From positions 62,001 through 126,000 of the forward strand of contig NZ_JBFRCT010000006.1 in assembly GCF_052113225.1 (NCBI RefSeq): 64,000 bases of DNA. Direction: 5' to 3'. Numbering within the stretch: the stretch's first letter is position 1; every line of letters starts with the position of its first letter. The position numbers and the translations under genes are program-made. Origin of the DNA: Pristimantibacillus sp052113225. Lineage in GTDB: Bacteria; Bacillota; Bacilli; Paenibacillales; Paenibacillaceae. The notes beneath the pieces were generated by a model. It searched no databases. It was not told the origin of the DNA and saw only the letters and a list, made by a program, of their open reading frames with translations. Positions 17,713 to 26,781 of this stretch are shown here, one piece after another.

Positions 17713-18651
17713 ATGGCAAGTGAGACGGTCAGCTACTCAAATCCCTGGATTGTAAATCGCGCAGATCCCTATGTGCTTAAGCATACGGATGGTTTCTATT
17801 ATTTCACAGCTTCCGTACCTGAGTATGACCGAATTGTTTTGCGGAAGGCAGCTACGCTTGAAGGACTTGTTACTGCGGAGGAAGCGGTGATCTGGCGTAA
17901 GCATGAAGTCGGAGAGATGGGCAACCATATCTGGGCGCCGGAGATTCATCACATCGATGGCAAGTGGTATATCTATTTCGCAGCGGGAACAGCTGAGGAT
18001 CAATGGGCAATCCGGCCTTATGTCCTGGAGTGCAACGATGAAGACCCGATAACTGGCACATGGGTTGAAAAAGGCAAAATAGCACTAAATTTCGAGAGCT
18101 TCTCGCTTGATGCTACGACTTTCAATCATCGTGGAGATCAATATCTGATCTGGGCGCAATATAAAGAATCAGACAGCAATTTATACATAGCCAAACTGGT
18201 CAATCCATGGACGATTGCCGGTCCTCAAGTTCTGATATCAACGCCTCAATATGATTGGGAGATTCAAGGTCATCGGGTGAATGAAGGGCCAGCTGTACTG
18301 CTGCGTAATGGGCGGATTTTTGTTGCTTTTTCAGCAAGCGCGACCGATCACCGATATTGTATGGGTCTGCTGGAAGTTTCTGATGATGCCAACTTGCTTG
18401 ATCCGAATTCGTGGACAAAGCATCCTCTCCCTGTATTTGAGACTAATGAGGAGACTGCTAACTATGGACCAGGACATAACTGCTTTACGATGAGTGAAGA
18501 TGGCTCTATCGACCTGATCGTCTATCATGCCCGTCCTTATAAGGAACTAATAGGAAGTGCTCTGTCGGATCCAAACCGACATGCCCGTGTACAAGCATTT
18601 TCTTGGAATGAAGATGGCACACCTCACTTCGGGAGACCAGGGAAAATATAA
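17713..18651 (+). CDS. Intracellular GH43 glycosidase
   Basis: Cleaves short arabino- or xylo-oligosaccharides after uptake; no signal peptide. 312 residues make one five-bladed propeller with all three catalytic acids in the usual contexts: D18 in NRADPYV (base), D133 in SLDATTF (pKa setter), E191 in NEGPAV (acid). The ATG at 17713 follows GTGGGGG; the frame is open further upstream into the aldo/keto reductase end, but only by chance. Exact specificity (arabinofuranosidase or xylosidase) is open. Confidence 0.88.
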   Translation: MASETVSYSNPWIVNRADPYVLKHTDGFYYFTASVPEYDRIVLRKAATLEGLVTAEEAVIWRKHEVGEMGNHIWAPEIHHIDGKWYIYFAAGTAEDQWAIRPYVLECNDEDPITGTWVEKGKIALNFESFSLDATTFNHRGDQYLIWAQYKESDSNLYIAKLVNPWTIAGPQVLISTPQYDWEIQGHRVNEGPAVLLRNGRIFVAFSASATDHRYCMGLLEVSDDANLLDPNSWTKHPLPVFETNEETANYGPGHNCFTMSEDGSIDLIVYHARPYKELIGSALSDPNRHARVQAFSWNEDGTPHFGRPGKI

Positions 18652-18664
18652 TCCAATTAAAAAG

Positions 18665-18697
18665 CGGACTATACTAGCCTTGCAGCTAGTTAGTCCG
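18665..18697 (+). terminator. Terminator after GH43 gene
   Basis: CGGACTA-T-ACTAGC pairs with GCTAGT-TAGTCCG across one bulge; a T-rich tract follows. Confidence 0.65.
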
Positions 18698-18863
18698 TTG
18701 TTCTTTCCGATATTGCAGATAACTAAGATTGTCAAAAAGATAGCTTGAACGTATTATTTAAAATGGAAAGCTACGGATGAAACCTCCCATAGGAGATACC
18801 CTACTACCCCGGTACTCCCATCCGATGCTAATCACAAATTCCCCGATTAAAGGAGACCTCTCT

Positions 18864-19307
18864 ATGTCCACACGTCTATTTCCTCATGTTTACCATGAAG
18901 CCATCTCGGCAACCCAGCATTTTGTTGAAGCCTCTAATGATTTTCTTCGCTATTGGATCCATGATTTTCGGTATGATATTACTTCTTTCTTCTCCCTTGC
19001 TTCAGCAATTCGAACCCTACCTTATATTATTAATAACAGCTTCTATGCTCAAATATCGGACGGTAAGAAGGAGGAGGCTGATTCTCATCAAGAGGAAGTT
19101 GAGAATGTTATGTTTGAGATTGAAGAGCAAATGGTGAGAGTCTCGTTCAGCCTCCCAATTGTTGACCGAAGATGGGAATATGAATTGGAACGAATGTGGC
19201 GTTTATTTGATCGCGTTTATAATGAGCTCCGCAATGTCCTTGGAGGGTTCCGTCGTTATTCGTTTGATCTTGACGAGAAATTAGTTTGCAGAGCTACCAG
19301 CGAATAA
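18864..19307 (+). CDS. Hypothetical protein, 147 residues
   Basis: Not recognised. Mostly helical and soluble, with an acidic middle (KKEEADSHQEEVENVMFEIE) and aromatic-rich first and last thirds. The ATG at 18864 has a strong AAAGGAG eight bases upstream. It stands alone and ends at a bidirectional terminator. A frame extension upstream to 18777 lacks a ribosome site. Confidence 0.65.
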   Translation: MSTRLFPHVYHEAISATQHFVEASNDFLRYWIHDFRYDITSFFSLASAIRTLPYIINNSFYAQISDGKKEEADSHQEEVENVMFEIEEQMVRVSFSLPIVDRRWEYELERMWRLFDRVYNELRNVLGGFRRYSFDLDEKLVCRATSE

Positions 19308-19312
19308 AATGA

Positions 19313-19347
19313 ATAAATCCCCCTGCTTCAAGCTCAGGGGGATTTAT
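19313..19347. terminator. Bidirectional terminator
   Basis: ATAAATCCCCCTG and CAGGGGGATTTAT form a perfect 13-bp stem (arms 19313-19325 and 19335-19347) between convergent genes. Confidence 0.85.
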
Positions 19348-19354
19348 ATGGTAT

Positions 19355-19789
19355 TTAGCCTTTATAATCGATATTAATGTCGTATGTATTCATCTCTAAG
19401 GAGATCTCGTTTCTAGTGTCGAAATTAATGCTTTTCAGCCATGTTGTATCGAATTTATCAATCGTCTCATTCCTAAGAGTTTCATACTTTTTCTTCGCTT
19501 TATCGATTTCCTTGGCCAGTACATACAAATAAACAAAGCTGACAATGAATACGGCGATCAGGAAGATGAGGAAAGAATTGTTCATGATGCCTTCAAAGAA
19601 GCTGATATAGCTGCCGTTAAGGGAGGCGATATTTTTATAATAGACAACGGCAAACATCAGAAAACAAAATAAGCAAAGCAATGCACATGCTGCCGCCCTT
19701 GATTTACAGGTATCCCATTTTTTCTTACGATCAATTAACTTATCGAATGTTATCTTCGCATCGCTCGGAACCTGTTCACGCCAAGCCAT
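19355..19789 (-). CDS. Two-helix membrane protein (DUF2663/YpbF-like)
   Basis: 144 residues: a charged cytoplasmic head (LIDRKKKWDTCKSR), helix at about 32-52, short loop, helix at about 70-92, then a Lys/Glu-rich coil and a polar tail. The head-helix-helix-coil plan resembles the DUF2663 (YpbF) family of spore-formers; that assignment is from memory of the family and moderate. Function unknown. Convergent with the preceding gene. Confidence 0.65.
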   Translation of the reverse strand: MAWREQVPSDAKITFDKLIDRKKKWDTCKSRAAACALLCLFCFLMFAVVYYKNIASLNGSYISFFEGIMNNSFLIFLIAVFIVSFVYLYVLAKEIDKAKKKYETLRNETIDKFDTTWLKSINFDTRNEISLEMNTYDINIDYKG

Positions 19790-19905
19790 GTCAGCCCTCT
19801 CCCTTCACTTACCTGTCCATACATGTTATGCCTGTACGCATAAAGCAATGTCTATCCGCACACAACTAATAAGAAAAAGTTGGATGCTGGAAGGAGCAGT
19901 TCGTG

Positions 19906-20139
19906 ATGATCGTGCCAATCAAAGTGAAAGACGTGAAAGATATTGAACAAATCAACCATATCGTATCCAGATATGACTTTGATATTTGGATTCATGGCAA
20001 AAGCGGGATGGCTGATGCGAAGTCGATTCTCGGTTTGTTCGTGCTGAAGCTGAGTGAACCGTTGACACTTGTAGTGCCGGATGATGTTAACTACAAAAAG
20101 CTTTTCAAAGAATTGGAGCCGTTTCTCGTGATTGGCTAG
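19906..20139 (+). CDS. HPr-like domain protein without active-site histidine
   Basis: 77 residues with the HPr fold pattern. The segment DAKSILGLFVL matches the HPr region around regulatory Ser46 (S40 here), but where HPr has the phosphate-carrying His15 (HARP) this protein has Ile-Glu-Gln-Ile. It therefore cannot act as a normal PTS phosphocarrier; a regulatory, Crh-like role is possible (inference). ATG at 19906, or GTG at 19903, after GGAAGGAG. Next to a response-regulator gene but 170 bp away. Confidence 0.65.
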   Translation: MIVPIKVKDVKDIEQINHIVSRYDFDIWIHGKSGMADAKSILGLFVLKLSEPLTLVVPDDVNYKKLFKELEPFLVIG

Positions 20140-20311
20140 CTCCTTGTACCCGAATGTACTTTGGCCATGCAGCATCTATCCGCCAACAATTTAATACAAC
20201 CCCATAAAGTTTTGTTTTACCCCCGTGCAATCCAAAATAGAGTCGTTTAGTATGGAGGTAGGCTAACACAACAAGACAGGTTATGATTTGTATAATGGGG
20301 ATGGTGAGTGG

Positions 20312-21943
20312 ATGCTGCGAGCTTTAATTGTGGATGATGAATTCGAGATCCGCGAAGGTTTACGTAACCGCTTTCCTTGGGCTTCTTTTGGCATTGTTGA
20401 GGTGCTGGTTGCTGATGACGGCGATACCGCACTTATGCTGGCGCAGGATGTACGTCCGGATTTGATTGTAACGGATATAAAGATGAACCGGATGTCCGGA
20501 CTTGAGTTTCTTAGTGCGTTGCAGCAGCTCACGGATTATCATCCGGAGGCGATTGTAGTCAGTGGCTACGATGATTTCGAACTCGTGAAGCAAGCGATGA
20601 AAACCGGTGCCNTCGACTATATTCTCAAACCAATCAATATCAGTGAACTGGAGCAAATTGTACGCAAAGCGCTTGATAATATTAAAAGGAAGCAGCTGGA
20701 GCAGCATAATGAACAGATGCTGATGAATCAGGTGAAATTCGCAATTCCCAAGATGCGCGAAGAGCTGCTTCGGGAAATGGTAGAGCAGGAGCATGATCCC
20801 TATAAGGAAACAAGAAGGCGCCACCGGTTGACGACCTTGAATCTGGAGTGGATGATCAGTCAGCATATGACGCTGATGGTTATTGAAGCCGATGATTTGA
20901 AGGCAATCGAGAACCGCCGGGTTCAGGAAAAGGACTTAATTCTGTTTGGTATCGGCAATGTGGTGAACCAGACATTGGAGGAGGATTATCCTTATCCGTA
21001 CGCTTTATGTATGGATAGCGGGAACCGATGGGTCATTCTACTCAGCTGCATGCGTTCGGATCAATTGGAGCTGACGAGTGGCATCGCATATTTGTGCATT
21101 AAGCGCATCAATGATTTTGTTAAAGTGAAAGCGAGCGCGGGACTACGGACGAACCCGGGTACCTTCGAGCAATTGCATGATATGTATACCGAGGCGCTTG
21201 GCGTGCTGGAGCAAAAGGCGGTGTATGGCGGGAATCGGGTATTTACGCTGCAAGGTAGCTTTGAAGAGGGAGACAACGCTGATCTAACGCTTGCGGAGCC
21301 GGAAGAAGTACTGGATCTGGTCAAATTCGGTTCGGATGAAGATATTTCAGCTGCGTTGGACCGATTTGAGTTAATGGTTCAAGCTTGGCAGCTCACACAG
21401 CTGCGGGATATTCAGCAGAACATCTTCGAGTGGCTGTTTGAGATTTTCAAGAAAGCATCCTCTGCTGGCGTTCCTAATAAAAAGTGGATCAGTAATCCAA
21501 TCGCGTTATGGGAGCAGCTTGAACGATATGATACGCTTCAATCACTTAGGGAGCAGGCGGAAAAATGCCTGAAGGAAATTGCGGTTGATTTCCGCAGTCT
21601 CTCATCTACACCAAGCCAGATTATATGCGAAGCCGAAAAAATCCTGCAGCGTGATTACGCGGAAAGCTTAACGCTGCAAAGTGTAGCAAACGCGGTTCAT
21701 GTCACGCCAGTATGGCTTAGCAAACTGTTTAAGAAAGACAAGCGGCAGACCTTCCTCGAATATTTGACCGATATTCGGATCGAGAAAGCGAAGGAAATGC
21801 TTGGTGATATCCAGTTCAAGGTTTATCAAATCTCATTCCAGGTTGGCTATAAGGACCCTGTCCATTTCTCAAAGCTGTTCAAGAAGCAGGTTGGCTGTAC
21901 GCCAAAAGAATACCGTAGACAACGGGGCATTGTGGACGAGTAA
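20312..21943 (+). CDS. Response regulator with AraC-type DNA-binding domain (YesN type)
   Basis: Transcription activator of a two-component pair. Receiver at residues 1-125 with D8/D9, phosphoacceptor D55, S84 and K106; AraC domain at about 440-543 ending GCTPKEYRRQRG. ATG at 20312 after GGTGAG. Codon 101 contains an unresolved base (position 20612, NTC), where related receivers have a hydrophobic residue in GA-x-DY. No kinase adjoins it; the nearest YesM-type kinase in the same direction is at 24873, beyond an opposing mannosidase gene. Confidence 0.9.
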   Translation: MLRALIVDDEFEIREGLRNRFPWASFGIVEVLVADDGDTALMLAQDVRPDLIVTDIKMNRMSGLEFLSALQQLTDYHPEAIVVSGYDDFELVKQAMKTGAXDYILKPINISELEQIVRKALDNIKRKQLEQHNEQMLMNQVKFAIPKMREELLREMVEQEHDPYKETRRRHRLTTLNLEWMISQHMTLMVIEADDLKAIENRRVQEKDLILFGIGNVVNQTLEEDYPYPYALCMDSGNRWVILLSCMRSDQLELTSGIAYLCIKRINDFVKVKASAGLRTNPGTFEQLHDMYTEALGVLEQKAVYGGNRVFTLQGSFEEGDNADLTLAEPEEVLDLVKFGSDEDISAALDRFELMVQAWQLTQLRDIQQNIFEWLFEIFKKASSAGVPNKKWISNPIALWEQLERYDTLQSLREQAEKCLKEIAVDFRSLSSTPSQIICEAEKILQRDYAESLTLQSVANAVHVTPVWLSKLFKKDKRQTFLEYLTDIRIEKAKEMLGDIQFKVYQISFQVGYKDPVHFSKLFKKQVGCTPKEYRRQRGIVDE

Positions 21944-21949
21944 GGTATA

Positions 21950-22000
21950 AAAAGGCAGTATCCAAGGTGAATAGCTTTACCTTTGGAACTGCCTTTTTTG
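21950..22000. terminator. Bidirectional terminator
   Basis: AAAGGCAGT and TCCAAGGT on the left pair with ACCTTTGGA and ACTGCCTTTT on the right, with A and T runs outside. It serves the regulator gene and the convergent mannosidase gene. Confidence 0.8.
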
Positions 22001-22007
22001 TTGCTTG

Positions 22008-24734
22008 TTATAAAGATTTGATACCAATCGTTACGATTTTGAAGCCGTCTACTGGAAGACTGCTGCCCACAGCTTCTTCACCAGCGTCTTCCATTATGGT
22101 GCTCTCATAACTCGCTGCTGCGGATTTCGGCTGAACAGTAAGATGGGTTGATGCGCCCGAAAGATTATACCAGCGTGCCATCAGATCACCGCGATCTTCA
22201 TTGATTTTCAGACTGGAGAAAGCAAGACCGTCACCGTTCCAAGCGAGGAAATGGTCACTCAGTGGAAGCTCACCATGCTGTAATCCCATACTTCTTGAGG
22301 TGATTGGCACAGGGAATCGGTAAGCTTCGCGGTAAGCGCTGAACCGTTCATTCTCACCGCCATAAGGGCTGATCATCCATTCCGCTTCATTGATGCCTAG
22401 GCACTGCGCATCTGGTGTATGGAATACCCCCCAATCGCCAAGCTCGCCGACTGACCGAAGCAGTGTTAGGGCAATGGTATTTCTGCCGTCATGCAGTACT
22501 TCGTATTCGTTAAGACCTTTACCGGCAACTGTGAGACCTCTATTAGCATCATGAACGTCAATGAAGGTTTGCAAATGCTGGCAGTTACTAGGGTTCTCCC
22601 AAACAGATGATGGAACGGTCTGGCGCTCAGCCACTTCAAAGATAGAGTCTGCAAAATGCGTGGAAGCATCAGCATCGGATGGCAGCCATACGCGAACACG
22701 GTGATCCTTCGATTGATTGTCAATCTGTGCATGAACAACTACGCCTTTTCCATCACGCTCAAGGCTTAGTTTAGTGACAATAACAAGCGAAGCAAGCTCG
22801 TTTGATCGTCCAGCCTTCCGCTGGCGGAACTCAACCATCGTGTTAATTTCTTGGGCTAACCGCTCATCCGCACTTGCTGGAATAGCAAAGGAATGAGTGA
22901 TCTCAAATGCTGCCCGGTATGGCGTGTCTTCTACGATTCGAATGGCCGCTTTGAGCCCTTTGGTTGTAATTGCTTTATCGCCTACAGGCTGTTTGAAAAT
23001 ATATTCATTACCGATATCGCCCACGTTCTCGTAAATCCCAAGTCCGCTGTACGTTTGACTGCTTGCCTTATGATGGATGGAGTAGCTTCCATCGTCCTCA
23101 ACGGTCAGCTTCAGATGGGCGTTCTCTAACGTCCGGCTGCTGCTGATTAGAGATAATTCTGCGGCTGGCTTGTTGTTGTGAGCGCCTTCATCTGGAATCC
23201 AGGCAAAGGTCTGATAGCCGAGCTGAGGCAGGTTAGCTGCTTCGAAGGTTAGTCGTAGTGCACGCGCCATATAAGGCTGGCGGAACTTATCGCCTGGCAG
23301 CTCATAGCCGAAGCGTACACCCAAATCTTCTGCCGTATGAGCGATTTGATTACCAGCGGCATTAACCAGATAGCCTTCAGCATGCGTACGTTCTTTTACG
23401 GCGGCAGCAATGGCAACTGGATCCTCACTTTGGTCAAAGAAGCGATGGGAATATTCAATCTCAACGGAAATGACGGATGAGCCTTCGTAACCGCTGGTGT
23501 TAAAGACAACGACCGGAACAGCTTCTTTACTAAGCGAAGCGAAGGAGGAAGTATCGATCTTAGAGCTGATGAATCTGACGCTTTCTTCAGTCAGCCGTTT
23601 GCCAACCTCCATGCTTTTGGCAAAACGTGTCTTCATCTCGTCGTAAACCTCGTCGACACTGCAGCCGCAAATACTGTCATGCGGATGGTTCTGCATCAGT
23701 GTCTTCCAGGCATATTGCAGCAGTCCATGTGGGTAAGGCTTCCCAAGGCTATGAGCAGCGGCGGCGAGTGGTTCGGTCACTTTTTCCAGCAGCGTTTGGT
23801 TCTGCTGATTAAGCTGCTTAATATAGATACGTGCAGAAGCGGTGTTAACGAGAGAATACCAGCCATCGGTCTGCTGGCCTCGGAGCTCACCCCGCGTTAC
23901 GCTAAGCGTATCCGGAAGCTCGGTTTCCACTGCACGCACATAATCATCGAAATTCGAATGGATAAACTCGTAATCCGGGAACAGCTCTCTTGCCGTGCGA
24001 AGTGCCTCGGACAGGTTGGTCTGAATGGGCTGATGATCGCAGCCATTCATTAGTAAAAGATGCGGAGTGGAGGCAAACTGCTCTGCTCGTGCCAGACGAT
24101 GCTCCCAGTAAGGCTTTGCTTGAGCCAGGTCAACGGGAATCTCCATACCATTGTTGTACCAGTTGGCAAACAGGATGCCAAGCACACTAGAGCCGTCTGG
24201 CGATTGCCAGATCAGTTCGGAGAACGGTGATTCCAGTCCCGAGTCATCAACCCGGTTGTTGAAGCCGGTCGCCTTAACTCCTCTTCCGAAGACGGCTGTA
24301 TCAATGCCTGCCTGCTTCAGAAGCTGTGCCGCTTGTCCCATATTGCCAAACGAATCGGGGAAGTAGCCCAGCTTCGAGATTGGACCAAACTTGGCAGCAT
24401 CCCGGTGTCCGATCTGTAAATTACGTACATTTGCTTCACTGCTCGTCAGAAATTCGTCCTGCAGGATATACCAAGGGCCAAGGGAGAGCTTGCCCTCATC
24501 GCAGAGCTTCTGGATCTGGTCCCGTTTCTCCGGATACACCTGCAAATAATCGTCCAATACGATCGTCTGCCCATCCAGATAGAAGCTGCGGAATTCAGGG
24601 TCCGCTTCGAAGGTATCAAGCAGCGTATTCATCGTTTCGATCAGTTTGACGTGATGGGCTTCATATGGCATATACCATTCCCGGTCCCAGTGGGTGTGAG
24701 AGATAACATGTACAATACGCTTAGATAATGGCAT
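22008..24734 (-). CDS. Alpha-mannosidase, GH38
   Basis: Zinc-dependent retaining enzyme removing alpha-linked mannose, cytoplasmic (no signal). N-terminal domain with metal residues H15 and D17 in SHTHWDREW and the nucleophile D127 in GYFPDSFGN; a three-helix middle region with NHPHDSICGCS; large beta C-terminal domains. About 908 residues, the size of MngB-like bacterial enzymes. The ATG at 24734 follows AGAGGA; the ATG at 24752 is an alternative. It lies opposite to, and between, a response regulator and a kinase gene. Confidence 0.93.
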   Translation of the reverse strand: MPLSKRIVHVISHTHWDREWYMPYEAHHVKLIETMNTLLDTFEADPEFRSFYLDGQTIVLDDYLQVYPEKRDQIQKLCDEGKLSLGPWYILQDEFLTSSEANVRNLQIGHRDAAKFGPISKLGYFPDSFGNMGQAAQLLKQAGIDTAVFGRGVKATGFNNRVDDSGLESPFSELIWQSPDGSSVLGILFANWYNNGMEIPVDLAQAKPYWEHRLARAEQFASTPHLLLMNGCDHQPIQTNLSEALRTARELFPDYEFIHSNFDDYVRAVETELPDTLSVTRGELRGQQTDGWYSLVNTASARIYIKQLNQQNQTLLEKVTEPLAAAAHSLGKPYPHGLLQYAWKTLMQNHPHDSICGCSVDEVYDEMKTRFAKSMEVGKRLTEESVRFISSKIDTSSFASLSKEAVPVVVFNTSGYEGSSVISVEIEYSHRFFDQSEDPVAIAAAVKERTHAEGYLVNAAGNQIAHTAEDLGVRFGYELPGDKFRQPYMARALRLTFEAANLPQLGYQTFAWIPDEGAHNNKPAAELSLISSSRTLENAHLKLTVEDDGSYSIHHKASSQTYSGLGIYENVGDIGNEYIFKQPVGDKAITTKGLKAAIRIVEDTPYRAAFEITHSFAIPASADERLAQEINTMVEFRQRKAGRSNELASLVIVTKLSLERDGKGVVVHAQIDNQSKDHRVRVWLPSDADASTHFADSIFEVAERQTVPSSVWENPSNCQHLQTFIDVHDANRGLTVAGKGLNEYEVLHDGRNTIALTLLRSVGELGDWGVFHTPDAQCLGINEAEWMISPYGGENERFSAYREAYRFPVPITSRSMGLQHGELPLSDHFLAWNGDGLAFSSLKINEDRGDLMARWYNLSGASTHLTVQPKSAAASYESTIMEDAGEEAVGSSLPVDGFKIVTIGIKSL

Positions 24735-24872
24735 GATGGTTCCTCTTTTCATAGAAGGTTAGTCATTATGCAACAAGTGTAAAGAATAGGGCATTCCCTT
24801 ACAATGAGGCATAAGTAAACTTTAATGTTCATTTTTATCGCTTTTTCTTTACATGAAAGGCAGGTTTATTAG

Positions 24873-26678
24873 GTGAGAAAAATATCGTTCCGGCTGGCAT
24901 CCTCCTTCCGCAATCGTATGATCTTTATATTTCTGCTCATCATCATTGTTCCATTCCTACTATTTGCCTACTATTCCCATATCAAATCTATTGAGGGGAT
25001 ATCCGACGCGAATGCGAAGATGACGATGAGTTATTTGCAGCAGGCTAAGAAGAACTTCGAAATATATCTGAACAATCTCAATGAGCAGGTGAACGAGGTG
25101 ATCGGCAATAAAGGCGTTCAAGACCTGCTGTACAAGGAACCGATTGATAACTCGGAAGAAGAATCGTTTGCGGTGAATATGCTGACGACGCTCATTCATA
25201 CGACACCAGTCATCGATGCTTTCCGGGTGAAGGTGTATCCAATCCATCCAACGAAATACCCTTCGTATATGAGATCGATTGATGAATCGGTTCGTATTGG
25301 CGATCAATATTGGTTTCAACGCTCGAGGGCAACAGTGGAGCCGATCTGGTATTTGACCATGCCAAAGCAAGGGAGATATGCGAAGCCGCTGCTTACTTAT
25401 GTGAAACGGTTCTCCGGACTATATGATTCCAAGCTGCGGGGTCTTATTGCGACCGACTTGTCCGATGATTTCCTGGTGCGCTATTTCTCCCCTTCCGATC
25501 AGTTGAAGGATCAGAAGCTGCTGCTCGTGAACGAGAAGGGAATCGTCCATTACGATTCCGCTGTCAATGAATGGACCGGGCAGCCGTTTCCGTCCGATTC
25601 TTTTATTTCGTTTATGAAAACAAGCGATTCCGGTTCTAAGTCGATCACCATTAGCGGTCATACTTATCTGGCGACTTATGTGACGATGGCTAATCATCCC
25701 TGGACAATCGTCAGCTTGACTCCACTTAAGGAACTGACGGGCACGATTGATGAGATTAATAAAGTTCTTATTATTTTTCTTATCGTTTATTTGATCTGCT
25801 GTATAAGTGTTGTTATCTATCTTACCGTTACCTACACGCAGCCTATTGCTCATTTAGTCCGGTTGATGCGCAGGCTTGAATCGGATAATCTTCATTATTT
25901 ATCACCTTGGTCATCTCGTAAGGATGAAGTAGGATGGCTGTACCGGAGTGTCGGAAGTATGGTGCAGCGAATTGATGGATTGATTAAAGATGCGGCGCGT
26001 TCGGAACGGAACAAGAAAGCACTGGAATTCCAGGTGCTGAGCCATCAGATTAACCCACATTTTCTATACAATACATTGGAGTCGATCCGGTGGAAGGCGG
26101 AAAATCACGGCAGGAGCGATATAAGCGAAATGGTATCGGCGCTTGGCAATTTGCTTCGTCTCAGTCTCAATCAAGGGAAAGAGATTACGACGCTTCGGCG
26201 TGAGTTTGATCAGGTGAAAGCATATGTGGCTATTGAGCAGGCAAGGATGGGGAAAACCGTACGCATCCTGTACTCCTGCGATGATGCAACGCTTGATTTG
26301 CCGTTCCTGCGTCTTCTGCTGCAGCCTTTAGTAGAGAATGCGATTCAGCATAGTGTAAGGGATAATTTTGATAAAGGGAAAATTATGATTGCCGCAAGGC
26401 AAGAGGATGACGATATTGTCATTGACATTGCCGATAATGGAAAAGGAATTCCTCAGCATGTGCTCGATCAGCTCGAACAAGAGGAAGAGCTGGCAGGCAG
26501 CAAGTTCTCGCAATCGCGAAGAGGAGTAGGGCTGCGCAATGTGAACGACCGGCTGAAGCTGTATTTTGGCGAGGCCTATAAACTAAAGATAGTAACCGGG
26601 CCGGACGCTGGGACGAAGATAACGTTAAGGCATCCGATTCTGAAGGAAGGGCAAGAGCTGGATTCCATCCAACAATGA
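24873..26678 (+). CDS. Membrane sensor histidine kinase (YesM type)
   Basis: Helix at about 15-35, extracellular dCache-like sensor with YWFQRSRATVEPIWYLTMP, second helix at about 292-315, HAMP, phosphoacceptor H396 in HQINPHFLYNT, ATPase with ADNGKGIP and RRGVGLRNVNDRL. GTG start at 24873 with AAAGG upstream; divergent from the mannosidase. Likely partner of the orphan regulator at 20312 (inference from family pairing). A binding-protein gene follows after 103 bases. Confidence 0.9.
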   Translation: MRKISFRLASSFRNRMIFIFLLIIIVPFLLFAYYSHIKSIEGISDANAKMTMSYLQQAKKNFEIYLNNLNEQVNEVIGNKGVQDLLYKEPIDNSEEESFAVNMLTTLIHTTPVIDAFRVKVYPIHPTKYPSYMRSIDESVRIGDQYWFQRSRATVEPIWYLTMPKQGRYAKPLLTYVKRFSGLYDSKLRGLIATDLSDDFLVRYFSPSDQLKDQKLLLVNEKGIVHYDSAVNEWTGQPFPSDSFISFMKTSDSGSKSITISGHTYLATYVTMANHPWTIVSLTPLKELTGTIDEINKVLIIFLIVYLICCISVVIYLTVTYTQPIAHLVRLMRRLESDNLHYLSPWSSRKDEVGWLYRSVGSMVQRIDGLIKDAARSERNKKALEFQVLSHQINPHFLYNTLESIRWKAENHGRSDISEMVSALGNLLRLSLNQGKEITTLRREFDQVKAYVAIEQARMGKTVRILYSCDDATLDLPFLRLLLQPLVENAIQHSVRDNFDKGKIMIAARQEDDDIVIDIADNGKGIPQHVLDQLEQEEELAGSKFSQSRRGVGLRNVNDRLKLYFGEAYKLKIVTGPDAGTKITLRHPILKEGQELDSIQQ

Positions 26679-26716
26679 GTTAAGAGTTATATCATAGGAG
26701 ACATGCTTTCGAAGTA

Positions 26717-26763
26717 TGAATCACCACAAATGGTAGATGCCCTACCTCTTGTGTGGCAATTCA
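26717..26763 (+). other. Stem-loop between kinase and binding-protein genes
   Basis: TGAAT, CCACAA and GGTAG on the left pair in order with CTACC, TTGTGTGG and ATTCA on the right, making a long interrupted hairpin. No T-run follows; the RBS AAGGAGG starts five bases later. It may protect the binding-protein mRNA end or adjust its translation (inference). Confidence 0.45.
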
Positions 26764-26781
26764 TTTAAGGAGGAGTATCAA

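Noticed and set aside
20291..20296. TATAAT before the response-regulator start
   Set aside because: Only 16 bases before the ATG, so the RBS would barely be transcribed; no -35 box.
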